DNA from: Flammeovirgaceae bacterium
GTDB lineage: Bacteria > Bacteroidota > Bacteroidia > Cytophagales > Cyclobacteriaceae
Length of the DNA stretch: 47,520 nt
Assembly (NCBI GenBank): GCA_021300095.1
Contig: JAJTHV010000047.1
Coordinates: forward strand, 1-47,520
Direction of reading: 5' to 3'
The notes under the pieces are model-generated. The model was given only the letters and a program-made list of their open reading frames with translations, searched no databases and had not been told where the DNA came from. Shown piece by piece: positions 1 through 8,695 of this stretch. Position 1 is the first letter of the stretch. Every line of letters starts with the position of its first letter. The position numbers and the translations under genes were made by a program.

Positions 1-290
1 AGATTAAAACGATCAATACTATCCAGCACCTGGTCTACCTTGGCATTTACCGTGTGGCGAGGAGTGCAGCGCTCTACTTCTATTTTATTTTTAAGGGTAT
101 CTTTTTTCGGACCCGCTTCACTAACTACTTTAGGCCTCAAGGAACTGAGATCTTCGGTGTATACCGGTTTTTGTGACCAGACTGCAGTTGTAGCGAATAG
201 AATATAAATAAAAAGCAGCCAGGAGAATTTTGTGTAGCTCCCTTCGGGGACCCGGTTTCTTTCTCTTGGCTGCTTTTCTGCTGGTATCAT
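1..290 (-). CDS. Secreted protein of unknown function, N-terminal part only
   Basis: This reading frame starts at an ATG 13 bases after the secA stop and stays open to the window edge, so about 96 N-terminal residues are visible and the C-terminus lies outside. The first 20 residues are polar and basic (MIPAEKQPRERNRVP). They are followed by a hydrophobic stretch (FSWLLFIYILFATTAVWS) that fits a signal peptide or a single membrane anchor. The visible mature part (QKPVYTEDLSSLRPKVV onwards) matches no family I recognise. It probably shares a transcript with secA because the gap is so short. The function is unknown, and a start closer to the hydrophobic stretch cannot be excluded. Confidence 0.55.
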   Translation of the reverse strand, partial: MIPAEKQPRERNRVPEGSYTKFSWLLFIYILFATTAVWSQKPVYTEDLSSLRPKVVSEAGPKKDTLKNKIEVERCTPRHTVNAKVDQVLDSIDRFN

Positions 291-303
291 CGACAATTCA
301 AAT

Positions 304-3300
304 TTATTGTTCAATCACAATGCATCTTCCTGCTAAGATATCATCTTCTACCTTCTTGTACTTCACATCTTTCATTACCGTGCCATTTTGGTATTGCACC
401 GTTACTTTATCATTGCGTCCGGCAATTTTTTCCGACTTCACCGGCATTACCTTTTCTTCCGTACGCTGTTGAGGTGCAGCAGGTTGGTCGCCACCTTGCA
501 ACAAAGATCGCGATTCTTCTTTTTGCTCGCTCAGCTTTTGGCGTTTTTGAGCACGTGCTTCCTGCACTTCATCCGAATCTTGCACAGGAATATCGGCCTT
601 CATCAGGAAGGAAATCGTTTCTTCGTTCACCTTGGCGATAAATTTCTTAAACGCTTCAAAACCTTCAAACTTGTAAATCAAAAGCGGATCCTTTTGCTCG
701 TACACGGCATTTTGAACGGATTGTTTTAAATCGTCCATATCGCGCAAGTGCTCTTTCCATTGTTGATCAATAATGGCCAACGAGATCATTTTCTCCATGG
801 CTTTGATCAGCTCACTGTTTTTGGTTTCAATACATTTTTTCAAATTAGCGGCAACGCCAATTTGTTTAACACCATCGGTAAACGGCACTAAAATATCCTG
901 AATGTTGGCGCCACGCGTACGGAAGATATCCGTAACGATTGGCATCGATTTTTCAGCGGCCAATTTATTTTTATGGTTGTATTGTTTGAGTGTTTCTTCA
1001 TACAAATTTTCACTCACCACGGCTGCATCCAACTTGGCAAATTCTTCTGCGCTTAAGGTAAAGTCTACACCCAGCGTGCTCAATACATTCAATTTAAATT
1101 CTTCGTAGCTGCCTCCGGCTTTTGCATTGCCCACCAGTTCACCGCACGTATCGTACAGCATCGTGAGAATGTCCAGCTTCATACGTTCACCAAACAAGGC
1201 ATTCTTTCTGCGTTTGTAAATTACCTCGCGCTGTGAGTTCATCACGTTATCGTATTCCAACAAGCGCTTGCGTATACCGAAGTTATTTTCTTCCACTTTT
1301 TTCTGCGCTCGCTCGATCGAGCTCGTTACCATCGAGTGCGAAATCACTTCGCCTTCTTTCAAGCCTAAGCGGTCCATAATGCGGGCAATACGCTCTGGCA
1401 TGAACAAACGCATGAGGTTGTCTTCTAACGAAACATAAAACGTAGACGAACCCGGATCGCCTTGGCGACCGGAACGACCACGCAACTGTCTGTCTACTCT
1501 TCGCGACTCATGGCGCTCTGTACCAATGATGGCCAAACCTCCTGCCGCTCTAGATTCGGGTGTAAGTTTAATATCTGTACCACGACCGGCCATGTTGGTG
1601 GCAATCGTTACAGTGCCCGGCTTACCTGCTTCGGCTACAATCTCCGCTTCGCGTTGATGTTGCTTGGCATTCAAAACCTGGTGCTTGATTTTTTTCATTG
1701 TCAGCAATCGGCTCACAAGCTCGGATATTTCTACGGAGGTAGTACCCACCAGCACAGGTCTGCCTGCAGTAGTCAATTTCACAATTTCTTCTACTACGGC
1801 ATTGAATTTTTCGCGCGTAGTTTTGAATACTAAGTCATCCTGGTCTTTGCGGGTGGTTGGCTTATTGGTTGGGATCACCACCACATCCAATTTGTAGATA
1901 TCCCACAATTCGCCTGCTTCTGTTTCGGCTGTACCGGTCATACCGGCCAACTTGTGATACATGCGGAAATAATTCTGCAAGGTGATCGTAGCGTAGGTTT
2001 GTGTAGCATCTTCCACCTTTACATTTTCTTTTGCTTCAATGGCCTGATGCAAGCCATCGGAATATCTTCGGCCATCCAAAACGCGGCCCGTTTGCTCATC
2101 TACAATTTTTACTTTGCCATCTACAATGATGTATTCAGTATCGCGCTCGAATAAAGTGTATGCTTTGAGAAGCTGATTAACGCTGTGGATGCGCTGCGAC
2201 TTGGTCGTATAGTCGCGAATGAGTTCTTCTTTTTTCTGGAAACGGTCGTTTTCAGAAATGCTTGGATCTTTTTCAATTTTATTCAACTCAATGCCAATCT
2301 CCGGCAGGATGAAGAAACGCGGGTCTTCACCTTCACCGGTAATCAGATCGATTCCCTTTTCTGTGAGGTCTACACTGTTGTCTTTTTCATCAATTACAAA
2401 ATAGAGTGGCGCATCGGCTACCGGCATCTCTTTTTTGTTGTCTTGCAAATGATAGTTTTCTGTCTTTTGCAGAATGGCTTTATTACCCATTTCGCTCAGC
2501 GCTTTAATGAGCGGCTTATATTTGGGCATGGCCCGGTAGGCGCGGAAGAGTGCAAGACCACCGTCTTTGTCCTGACCTTCTGAAATTAATTTTTTGGCAT
2601 CGTTGAGATATTGGTTGACAAGCTTCTTTTGCGCTTCTACCAATTTATTGATGCGAGGTTTCAAATCATAGAACTCGTGTTCATCGCCACGTGGTACCGG
2701 TCCGGAAATAATAAGAGGAGTACGTGCTTCGTCAATCAAAACGCTATCCACCTCATCGACCATGGCATAGTGGTGGCCGCGTTGCACCAATTCTTCGGGC
2801 TCGCGCGCCATATTATCGCGGAGGTAATCAAAACCAAATTCATTGTTCGTTCCGTAGCAGATGTCAGCTTGATACGCATTTCTGCGAGCGACTGAATTCG
2901 GTTCGTGTTTATCAATACAATCTACATTAAGACCGTGGAATTGAAAGATAGGCCCCATCCATTCGCTATCGCGTTTGGCGAGGTAATCATTCACGGTAAC
3001 GATGTGGACGCCACGTTTGGCAAGTGCATTTAAGAATGCCGGGAAGGTAGCGACCAGTGTTTTGCCTTCACCAGTTGCCATTTCGGCCACTTTTCCTTCG
3101 TGCAGAGCGATACCACCAATGATTTGCACATCATAGTGCACCATGTCCCACGTCATCAGGTTTCCTGCAGCCATCCATTGACGGCTCCATTGCGCCTTAT
3201 CGCCAACAATTTTTACGTTTTGATGCTTGGCCGAAAGAAAGCGATCAAAGTCGGTGGCTGTTACTTCGAGGTATTCGTTTTCTTTAAATCTGCGGGCGGT

Positions 3301-3651
3301 TTCGCGTACGATCGCGAATGCCCGGGGCAACACATCAATGAGAACTTTTTCGAGTTCTTTGTTACGCTCTTTTTCGATTTGATCGATTTGATTGAAGATC
3401 GCTTCTTTATCATTAATGTCCAGATCGGGTTGATCGCTGATCTGCTTATGTAAGTCACTCAACCGGCCATCGATGGAGCTAAGGTTCGAGTTGATTTCAG
3501 ATTGGATGGCCAGGGTTAGGTTCCGCAATTCGTCATTCGAAATGGAGGTGATTTTTTCTCCTTCCTTTTTGGTGGCCTCTACCAAGGGCATCATGCGCTT
3601 GATATCTTTTTCCGACTTGGTGCCAAATAACTTGGCGATGAGTTTTAACAT
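304..3651 (-). CDS. secA: Preprotein translocase ATPase SecA
   Basis: SecA is the cytosolic ATPase that pushes unfolded preproteins through the SecYEG channel. The Walker A motif ATGEGKT is near residues 193-199 and the Walker B/DEAD-like motif VDEVDSVLIDEARTPL is near 298-313. The second helicase half carries MAGRGTDIKL and the arginine-rich RQLRGRSGRQGDPG. At 1115 residues it is longer than the E. coli protein (about 900), with the extra sequence mainly after residue 320 in the preprotein-binding region, as is usual in Bacteroidota. The C-terminus lacks the CxCxSGKKYK zinc tail and instead ends in a short basic/hydrophobic segment beginning GRNDKVTVQYQNG. It has an ATG start. The next gene downstream also encodes a secreted protein. 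Confidence 0.98.
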   Translation of the reverse strand: MLKLIAKLFGTKSEKDIKRMMPLVEATKKEGEKITSISNDELRNLTLAIQSEINSNLSSIDGRLSDLHKQISDQPDLDINDKEAIFNQIDQIEKERNKELEKVLIDVLPRAFAIVRETARRFKENEYLEVTATDFDRFLSAKHQNVKIVGDKAQWSRQWMAAGNLMTWDMVHYDVQIIGGIALHEGKVAEMATGEGKTLVATFPAFLNALAKRGVHIVTVNDYLAKRDSEWMGPIFQFHGLNVDCIDKHEPNSVARRNAYQADICYGTNNEFGFDYLRDNMAREPEELVQRGHHYAMVDEVDSVLIDEARTPLIISGPVPRGDEHEFYDLKPRINKLVEAQKKLVNQYLNDAKKLISEGQDKDGGLALFRAYRAMPKYKPLIKALSEMGNKAILQKTENYHLQDNKKEMPVADAPLYFVIDEKDNSVDLTEKGIDLITGEGEDPRFFILPEIGIELNKIEKDPSISENDRFQKKEELIRDYTTKSQRIHSVNQLLKAYTLFERDTEYIIVDGKVKIVDEQTGRVLDGRRYSDGLHQAIEAKENVKVEDATQTYATITLQNYFRMYHKLAGMTGTAETEAGELWDIYKLDVVVIPTNKPTTRKDQDDLVFKTTREKFNAVVEEIVKLTTAGRPVLVGTTSVEISELVSRLLTMKKIKHQVLNAKQHQREAEIVAEAGKPGTVTIATNMAGRGTDIKLTPESRAAGGLAIIGTERHESRRVDRQLRGRSGRQGDPGSSTFYVSLEDNLMRLFMPERIARIMDRLGLKEGEVISHSMVTSSIERAQKKVEENNFGIRKRLLEYDNVMNSQREVIYKRRKNALFGERMKLDILTMLYDTCGELVGNAKAGGSYEEFKLNVLSTLGVDFTLSAEEFAKLDAAVVSENLYEETLKQYNHKNKLAAEKSMPIVTDIFRTRGANIQDILVPFTDGVKQIGVAANLKKCIETKNSELIKAMEKMISLAIIDQQWKEHLRDMDDLKQSVQNAVYEQKDPLLIYKFEGFEAFKKFIAKVNEETISFLMKADIPVQDSDEVQEARAQKRQKLSEQKEESRSLLQGGDQPAAPQQRTEEKVMPVKSEKIAGRNDKVTVQYQNGTVMKDVKYKKVEDDILAGRCIVIEQ

Positions 3652-3879
3652 AAACGAATTTTAATGAAAGTTAGCCTTCACAATCCCTGACGCCTTCACC
3701 AGATGCTTTCAAGCGATCCACTAAATGCCAAAAGTTGTTACCGGGCGGTAAATTTAAGGAATTCGAAGTGCAATAATAGTTCCAGAATGCTTTCAAATAC
3801 CTTTTTGGCAGGTATCAATACCCTGAATGTGACTCATTGGCCTGATTTTACTGCGACTATCTAGACATAGATGACCAAA

Positions 3880-4270
3880 TCAAGTAATTAACCAAGGGTT
3901 ATTTACTCTTAAACCTGTTATACCCTTGAAATCCTCTGTATTACGGGTGAGCAGGGTGAAATCAAAGAACTAGGGCATTAGCCGCTATGATCGCATCTGC
4001 AATTTTGATTCGCTTTTGGAGTCTGATTTGAATGGCCGCATTTGCTACTTCTTTCGAAAGTTCATGCACCAGAGAGCACTCGACAAATGAATAAATTAGT
4101 CGATAAGACTCTTCTTCCGTCTTGAAGCTTAAAAGTTCAATTTTTGAAATGATAGATAGTTTAGGACTGTCGTTAACTACCTTTCGCAGGAACAACTTTG
4201 CCGGAGGTTGCAGATTGCCATTCAGGTAATCGATGATAACATTAGTGTCAATCAAATACCCCGATCCCAT
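3880..4270 (-). pseudogene. PIN-domain (VapC-type) toxin gene broken by a one-base frameshift
   Basis: VapC toxins are small PIN-fold RNases that cut tRNA or rRNA. The frame opens with MGSGYLIDTNVIIDYLNG, which holds the first PIN aspartate, and runs through KIADAIIAANAL with the next conserved acidic residue. It then stops after LVL at 3962-3964. Directly downstream, one frame over, the sequence encodes FTLLTRNTEDFKGI and continues to a TGA at 3880-3882. That peptide is the normal PIN C-terminus: the intact VapC elsewhere in this window has LPLITSDTDFKSI at the same place. Removing one T from the CTTTG near 3964-3968 restores a single frame of about 129 residues. The toxin therefore loses its last acidic motif and is probably inactive, unless this is a sequencing error. 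Confidence 0.8.
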
Positions 4271-4465
4271 TCTTGTCTAACTTGTTCAACATGTTTTCTC
4301 ATTGTGTCAGCGGCTTCTTTGGACAACTTTCCTTCAAAACGATCTGATAAACTCGCGTTTGATGTATTCTCATTGTCAACCATTCGGATTAGATGCAAAT
4401 CCTCTAAGTCCTTTAATAGACCATACGCTTTTTCATTTAGCAACTCAATCGTAACTTGTTTCCAT
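4252..4465 (-). pseudogene. VapB-type antitoxin gene with an apparent frameshift at its start
   Basis: The frame encodes VTIELLNEKAYGLLKDLEDL followed by a charged helical tail ending QEWDRGI, and it overlaps the toxin start by 19 bases, as in vapBC operons. The N-terminal strand plus helix is typical of antitoxins paired with Bacteroidota PIN toxins. The only ATG (4463-4465) is one base out of frame with this protein, and an in-frame TAA lies just upstream. One extra base between 4456 and 4465 would explain this, since removing it gives a start such as M-K-Q-V-T-I-E. Otherwise translation would have to begin at a TTG (4441-4443) and lose the DNA-binding N-terminus. Family assignment is by pattern only. 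Confidence 0.55.
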
Positions 4466-4483
4466 TACACAATTTAGTATAAT

Positions 4484-4491
4484 CAAATATA
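4484..4491 (-). promoter_or_regulatory. Promoter -7 element of the decayed toxin-antitoxin operon
   Basis: On the minus strand the octamer TATATTTG matches the Bacteroidota -7 consensus TAnnTTTG exactly. It lies 18 bases upstream of the antitoxin ATG, giving a very short leader. No clear TTTG -33 element was found at the usual distance. Confidence 0.4.
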
Positions 4492-4511
4492 ACGATCACC
4501 GATTAGTTATC

Positions 4512-5285
4512 CTATACCTCGTAAAACCCCTCAAACACTTGTCTTGCCGGGCCGATCAGGTAAATATTGGTAAATGATCCGTCTGAGTGAGCTGTGAACT
4601 CAACGGAAAGTTCTCCACCCAGTGTTTTGATTTTTACTGGAGATCGGTAGCCTTCCAAATGAGCTGCTAGAGCAGAAGCCGTTACGCCTGTGCCACATGA
4701 TAAAGTTTCATTTTCTACACCCCGCTCGTAGGTGCGAACAAAGATGGAATTATTGGGCAGTAGTTTAATAAAATTAACATTCGTACCATCCGGACTAAAG
4801 CTTTCACTATACCGAATTCTTTTGCCCGCCTCAAGGATGGGAAATCGTTCTACATCATTCACAACTTGAATAAAGTGTGGTGAACCGGTGTTGATGAATG
4901 TGCCTGTGGGCATGGGTTTCACACTTTCTACATTATTCATTTTTAAACGTACCGTTCGATCAGCCAGTAGAGTTGCCTCGTGGGCTCCATCATAGGCATT
5001 GAATTGAGTTTTGGTTTTAAGTATTTGAAGCGATGCTGCCAATGCTACGGCTGCCCGACTTCCATTGCCACACAAACTGGAAGTTCCATCGCTATTGTAA
5101 TAAATGAGATTAAAATCTAAATAGGGATGTGGTTCAATCAACATGAGTCCATCCGCGCCAACGCCAAACTTGCGATCGCAGATTTTTTTGATCTGATCGA
5201 CTGAAAAGGAATATTCTTTTTTGCGATTGTCAACAATCACAAAGTCATTTCCGGTAGCCTCGTATTTGAAAAAAGGTATTCGCAC
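4512..5285 (-). CDS. dapF: Diaminopimelate epimerase
   Basis: DapF converts LL- to meso-diaminopimelate, the last shared step toward lysine and the peptidoglycan cross-linking residue. The two catalytic cysteines are visible: C72 in SLCGNGSRAA and C197 in LSCGTGVTA. The N-terminal FFKYEATGNDFV is the family signature, and the length of 257 residues is normal. The start is a GTG at 5285, two bases after the stop of the upstream DUF4834 gene. This start puts the KYxATGNDF motif at the usual distance from the N-terminus. The two genes are very likely co-transcribed. Confidence 0.97.
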   Translation of the reverse strand: MRIPFFKYEATGNDFVIVDNRKKEYSFSVDQIKKICDRKFGVGADGLMLIEPHPYLDFNLIYYNSDGTSSLCGNGSRAAVALAASLQILKTKTQFNAYDGAHEATLLADRTVRLKMNNVESVKPMPTGTFINTGSPHFIQVVNDVERFPILEAGKRIRYSESFSPDGTNVNFIKLLPNNSIFVRTYERGVENETLSCGTGVTASALAAHLEGYRSPVKIKTLGGELSVEFTAHSDGSFTNIYLIGPARQVFEGFYEV

Positions 5286-5287
5286 GG

Positions 5288-5491
5288 TTATTTCACTTCT
5301 TCGTAATCCACATATTCGCCACCTTTAATAGAACCGCCTTTTTTCTCTTTTTTAGGCTGCTGAAAGTCTGTTTGCGGTTGACGGGGAGGGTGATTTCTGG
5401 TTTGCGAAGCCGCACCCATTCGAAAGAAAAATCCACCCACTTTATACAGTACGTAGGAAATCAACCCTGTAATGATTAAAAATCGTAGCAT
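5288..5491 (-). CDS. Small membrane protein, DUF4834 family
   Basis: This 67-residue protein has one N-terminal membrane helix (LRFLIITGLISYVLYKVGGF) and a polar tail rich in Lys, Gln and Pro ending GEYVDYEEVK. The layout and the KVGGFFFR motif match DUF4834, a Bacteroidota family of unknown function often found beside dapF. A perfect TAnnTTTG element lies 20 bases upstream, so this gene leads the dapF transcript. Confidence 0.75.
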   Translation of the reverse strand: MLRFLIITGLISYVLYKVGGFFFRMGAASQTRNHPPRQPQTDFQQPKKEKKGGSIKGGEYVDYEEVK

Positions 5492-5510
5492 AGTGTTACA
5501 ACTGAGAAGG

Positions 5511-5518
5511 CAAAGATA
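5511..5518 (-). promoter_or_regulatory. Promoter -7 element for the DUF4834-dapF operon
   Basis: The minus strand reads TATCTTTG, an exact TAnnTTTG match. A TTTG element sits 16 bases further upstream, slightly closer than the usual 17-23. The predicted transcript start is about 10-15 bases before the DUF4834 ATG. Confidence 0.5.
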
Positions 5519-5679
5519 AAGTTTTACGGAACATCAAAATGAGGTGACAAACCTATTTGAAATAACGCCTCTGGGGGCTGAAATACGCCCTTTGTAAAAT
5601 TGATAGGCCCTAATCGCGTAACTTTTCAACGAAGAGCGGGTATTTATCGTCTGAAAGTAACCTTCTCATCAACGAAACC

Positions 5680-8136
5680 ATGATTCGAAACTACCTCAAA
5701 ATTGCCATCCGCAGCCTTTTGAAGCAGCGTGTGTACACAACTATCAATGTATTGGGTTTGGCAGTGAGCATTTCTGCCTGCATTCTCATTCTTCTATATG
5801 TCAGCCATGAGTTGTCGTACGACCAATTCTTTCCGGAAGGAGACAGGGTGTATAAGATGGCGCTGGAGCGGAAGTATCCTAACCACAAAACTTTTTATTC
5901 AGTCGTGCCTCATTCGTTCGCAAAATCCATGCAGCAAGATTTTCCGGAAGTCGAGCGGGTGATGCATTTATTTGGCCCCAACCGAAATGCGGTAGTTACT
6001 TATAGAGTCAGTGACTCTGAAATTAAATCGTTTGAAGAAAATTACTTTCTGCAAGCGGACTCCTCCTTTTTCTACTTTTTTGATTTGGAATTAGTGAAAG
6101 GAGATAAGAACACTGCGCTCGCCTTGCCGAATCAGGTGGTGATTTCTACCGCCATGGCAACGAAATATTTTGGCGAAGAAGAACCCATCGGGAAAATTTT
6201 AGGCGGAGATTTTGGTGAAATGAAAGTATCGGGCGTTTTCAAAGAACTACCCAGCCCATCGCATTTGCGTTTTGATTTTCTCGGCTCAATTGCAGGGCCG
6301 CAGTTTCGGCAGTTCATCAACACGGAGAACTACACCAGTTTTGATTCGCATACCTATATTAAACTAAAACCAGGCGCAGATGCTAAATCGCTCGAAGCCA
6401 AATTTCCGAAAATGGTGGACACCTATGCGGCAGGTCACATTGAGCATGACTTGGGGAAATCATGGGAAGAATATAAAAAAGCGGGCAACGGCTATCGCTA
6501 TTTTTTGCAGCCGCTCGCGTCCATTCATTTAGATCCTACCAATATAGAATTTACCATTACACCAGGTGGCAACATTCGCTACATCTACATTCTCTCGTTT
6601 GTGGCCGTGCTGATTTTGATTATTGCCTGTATCAACTTTATGAATTTAGCAACGGCTCGTTCGGCAGAGCGCGCCCGTGAAGTTGGTGTGCGCAAGGTGA
6701 TGGGTTCCGTTAAGAATCAATTGGTCTTTCAATTCTTGACGGAGTCGGTTTTGCTATCGGTGTTTGCCACCCTGCTGGCGGTATTGATCGCATTGTTGGC
6801 GTTGCCATCCTTCAATGATTTAGTGGAAAAGCAATTGCCTTTTCTATTTAGTGTACAAGCTATCATTGGCTTAACGGCTGTAGCCATTTTTGTGGGCGTG
6901 ATGGCAGGATTGTATCCGGCATTTGTACTGAGCAGCTACAATCCGGCAGTGGTAATGAAGGGAAATTTTTCGGGAAGCAACAAAGGGGCCTGGCTTCGCA
7001 ATGGTTTGGTTGTGTTTCAATTCATGATTTCGATTGTGTTGATTGTAGGCACCGTGGTGGTGAACGAGCAAATGCAATTCATGCAAAATAAAAACCTGGG
7101 TTTCGATAAGGAACAAGTGCTGATGGTGGAGCGTGCTTTTGTATTGGACAATAAAACAGAAGTATTTATTGAAAAGATTAAACAAATGCCCATGGTAATG
7201 GCGGCTGCCGGCAGCAGTGCGCGTATCGGAAATAGAGATGATGTATTTGGTGAACAATTTCAGCCAGAAGGATCGAGTGATATTTTAACGGTGAAGTCGA
7301 TGGTGATAGCGGATGAATTGATGGAGGTGATGCATTTTGAATTGAAGGAAGGACGAAGTTTTTCAAAGACTACCAACGATTCGCTTTATGTTTTGCTTAA
7401 CGAGACGGCTGTAAAAACCATGGGAGTGAATGATCCGGTGGGCAAGCGATTATCGAGCGTAGTACAAAATAATGACGGATCCACGACTACTAAATTCTTT
7501 ACTGTGTTAGGGATAGTTAAGAATTTCCATTTTCAATCCTTGCGCGATGAAATTACTCCCTTAGTCATTTATAGTCAGGAAGCTTTTGGGCGACCTAATA
7601 ACGCTTTTGTGGCCATCAAATTCAAGGCAGGATCGGGTACGCAAACCGTAGCCCAGATTGAAAACCTGTGGAAAGAATTAGTGCCCGGCCAGCCGTTTAA
7701 GTATCAATTTTTAGATGATAACCTCGACCAGGGTTATAGGGAAGAAAAACGATCCGGGAAAATGCTTTCGGTATTTTCCGGTTTAGCCATTTTGATTGCT
7801 TGCGTGGGATTGTTTGGTTTATCTGCTTATACGGCCAGCCTGCGAACAAAGGAAATTGGAATTCGCAAAGTACTAGGGGCTTCGGTAGGTGGCGTGATTG
7901 TATTGCTCTCGAAAGATTTTACCAAATTGGTGATAATTGCCTTTGTTTTGGCGGTACCAATTGCCTGGTGGATGATGACGGAATGGCTCAATAGTTTTGC
8001 CTACCGGATGGAATTAGGGGTGGGGTCATTTTTGTTGGCAGGTATAGTTGCGTTACTCATTGCTTGGGTAACGGTTAGCTATCAGTCGGTAAAGGCAGCC
8101 ATCGTCAATCCCGTAAAATCTCTTCGCAGAGAGTAG
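5680..8136 (+). CDS. ABC transporter permease, MacB/FtsX type
   Basis: This is an 818-residue inner-membrane permease of the kind that works with a separate ATPase to move or release substrates, often lipoproteins or drugs, on the periplasmic side. It opens MIRNYLKIAIRSLLKQR followed by a membrane helix at about 20-42, then a large periplasmic MacB_PCD-like domain. A first FtsX helix bundle begins near 300 and contains RSAERAREVGVRKVMG. A second periplasmic domain follows, then a second FtsX bundle with TKEIGIRKVLGAS near 735. Both coupling motifs (EVGVRKVMG and EIGIRKVLG) are intact. No ATPase or membrane-fusion gene lies next to it, so its partners must be elsewhere. The substrate is unknown. 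Confidence 0.92.
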   Translation: MIRNYLKIAIRSLLKQRVYTTINVLGLAVSISACILILLYVSHELSYDQFFPEGDRVYKMALERKYPNHKTFYSVVPHSFAKSMQQDFPEVERVMHLFGPNRNAVVTYRVSDSEIKSFEENYFLQADSSFFYFFDLELVKGDKNTALALPNQVVISTAMATKYFGEEEPIGKILGGDFGEMKVSGVFKELPSPSHLRFDFLGSIAGPQFRQFINTENYTSFDSHTYIKLKPGADAKSLEAKFPKMVDTYAAGHIEHDLGKSWEEYKKAGNGYRYFLQPLASIHLDPTNIEFTITPGGNIRYIYILSFVAVLILIIACINFMNLATARSAERAREVGVRKVMGSVKNQLVFQFLTESVLLSVFATLLAVLIALLALPSFNDLVEKQLPFLFSVQAIIGLTAVAIFVGVMAGLYPAFVLSSYNPAVVMKGNFSGSNKGAWLRNGLVVFQFMISIVLIVGTVVVNEQMQFMQNKNLGFDKEQVLMVERAFVLDNKTEVFIEKIKQMPMVMAAAGSSARIGNRDDVFGEQFQPEGSSDILTVKSMVIADELMEVMHFELKEGRSFSKTTNDSLYVLLNETAVKTMGVNDPVGKRLSSVVQNNDGSTTTKFFTVLGIVKNFHFQSLRDEITPLVIYSQEAFGRPNNAFVAIKFKAGSGTQTVAQIENLWKELVPGQPFKYQFLDDNLDQGYREEKRSGKMLSVFSGLAILIACVGLFGLSAYTASLRTKEIGIRKVLGASVGGVIVLLSKDFTKLVIIAFVLAVPIAWWMMTEWLNSFAYRMELGVGSFLLAGIVALLIAWVTVSYQSVKAAIVNPVKSLRRE

Positions 8137-8220
8137 GAATCAAACGTTTTTATGAATGAGGGGAATTTAGATTTTGCGGATTTTGCCTAATTTGCGCGCC
8201 AAAATTCCTAAGCTCCCAAC

Positions 8221-8640
8221 ATGGATTACAACTCTACCCTAACGGGTTTGTATTATCTGCTCATCTGTGCCGATGGCAAGGTGAATGAAAAAGAACTGCT
8301 TTTGGGCAAAAAGATGATTAAGGCCGAAGGGTTTAATGCTGAGAAGTTTGAAGCAGATCTCCATCAATTTAAAGCAAAAGAAACGGCATCCGTTTATAAA
8401 GATTGTTTAATTGGCTTACGTAAACTGGAGCCTGCCAAAAAGATTCGTTCCATTTCTTGGATGTGTGTTATTGCCAATTCAGACGGGTTTATGGACAAAG
8501 AAGAGTGGGCGCTGATCTACAAAATCTATAATAACGAATTGAAGCTTTCGCTGGATGATATCATGAAAACACAGCGTGAGTTAAACAAAATTCTTCACGG
8601 AAAAGAATTTTTGTTGTTTGGAGTGAAAACCGATAACTAA
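8221..8640 (+). CDS. TerB-like protein
   Basis: This 139-residue, mostly helical protein resembles the TerB fold. It has two repeated acidic turns, ICADGKVNEKE near residues 16-26 and IANSDGFMDKEE near 86-97, which are the paired acidic loops seen in TerB-type domains and may bind a metal. There is no signal peptide or membrane helix, so it is probably cytoplasmic. No other tellurite-resistance genes are nearby, so a role in tellurite resistance should not be assumed. It ends at a shared terminator facing carB. Confidence 0.6.
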   Translation: MDYNSTLTGLYYLLICADGKVNEKELLLGKKMIKAEGFNAEKFEADLHQFKAKETASVYKDCLIGLRKLEPAKKIRSISWMCVIANSDGFMDKEEWALIYKIYNNELKLSLDDIMKTQRELNKILHGKEFLLFGVKTDN

Positions 8641-8645
8641 CCTCA

Positions 8646-8684
8646 TAAAAAAAGGCCGGATTTAGAACCCGGCCTTTTTCTTTT
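8646..8684. terminator. Bidirectional intrinsic terminator
   Basis: A GC-rich stem AAGGCCGG/CCGGCCTT has a short loop, with an A-run on one side and a T-rich run on the other. It lies between the convergent TerB-like gene and carB and can stop transcription from both. Confidence 0.85.
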
Positions 8685-8695
8685 GCTACTTTCAA

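Noticed and set aside
2185-2583. A 132-residue frame opposite secA
   Set aside because: It is antisense to a certain gene, has no start signal and no recognisable domain.
3821-3832. The palindrome GGTATCAATACC upstream of secA
   Set aside because: It is short, has no T-run and no clear relation to a promoter element, so chance is the simplest reading.
8190-8210. TAATTTG before the TerB-like gene considered as a -7 element
   Set aside because: It is one base short of the TAnnTTTG spacing.
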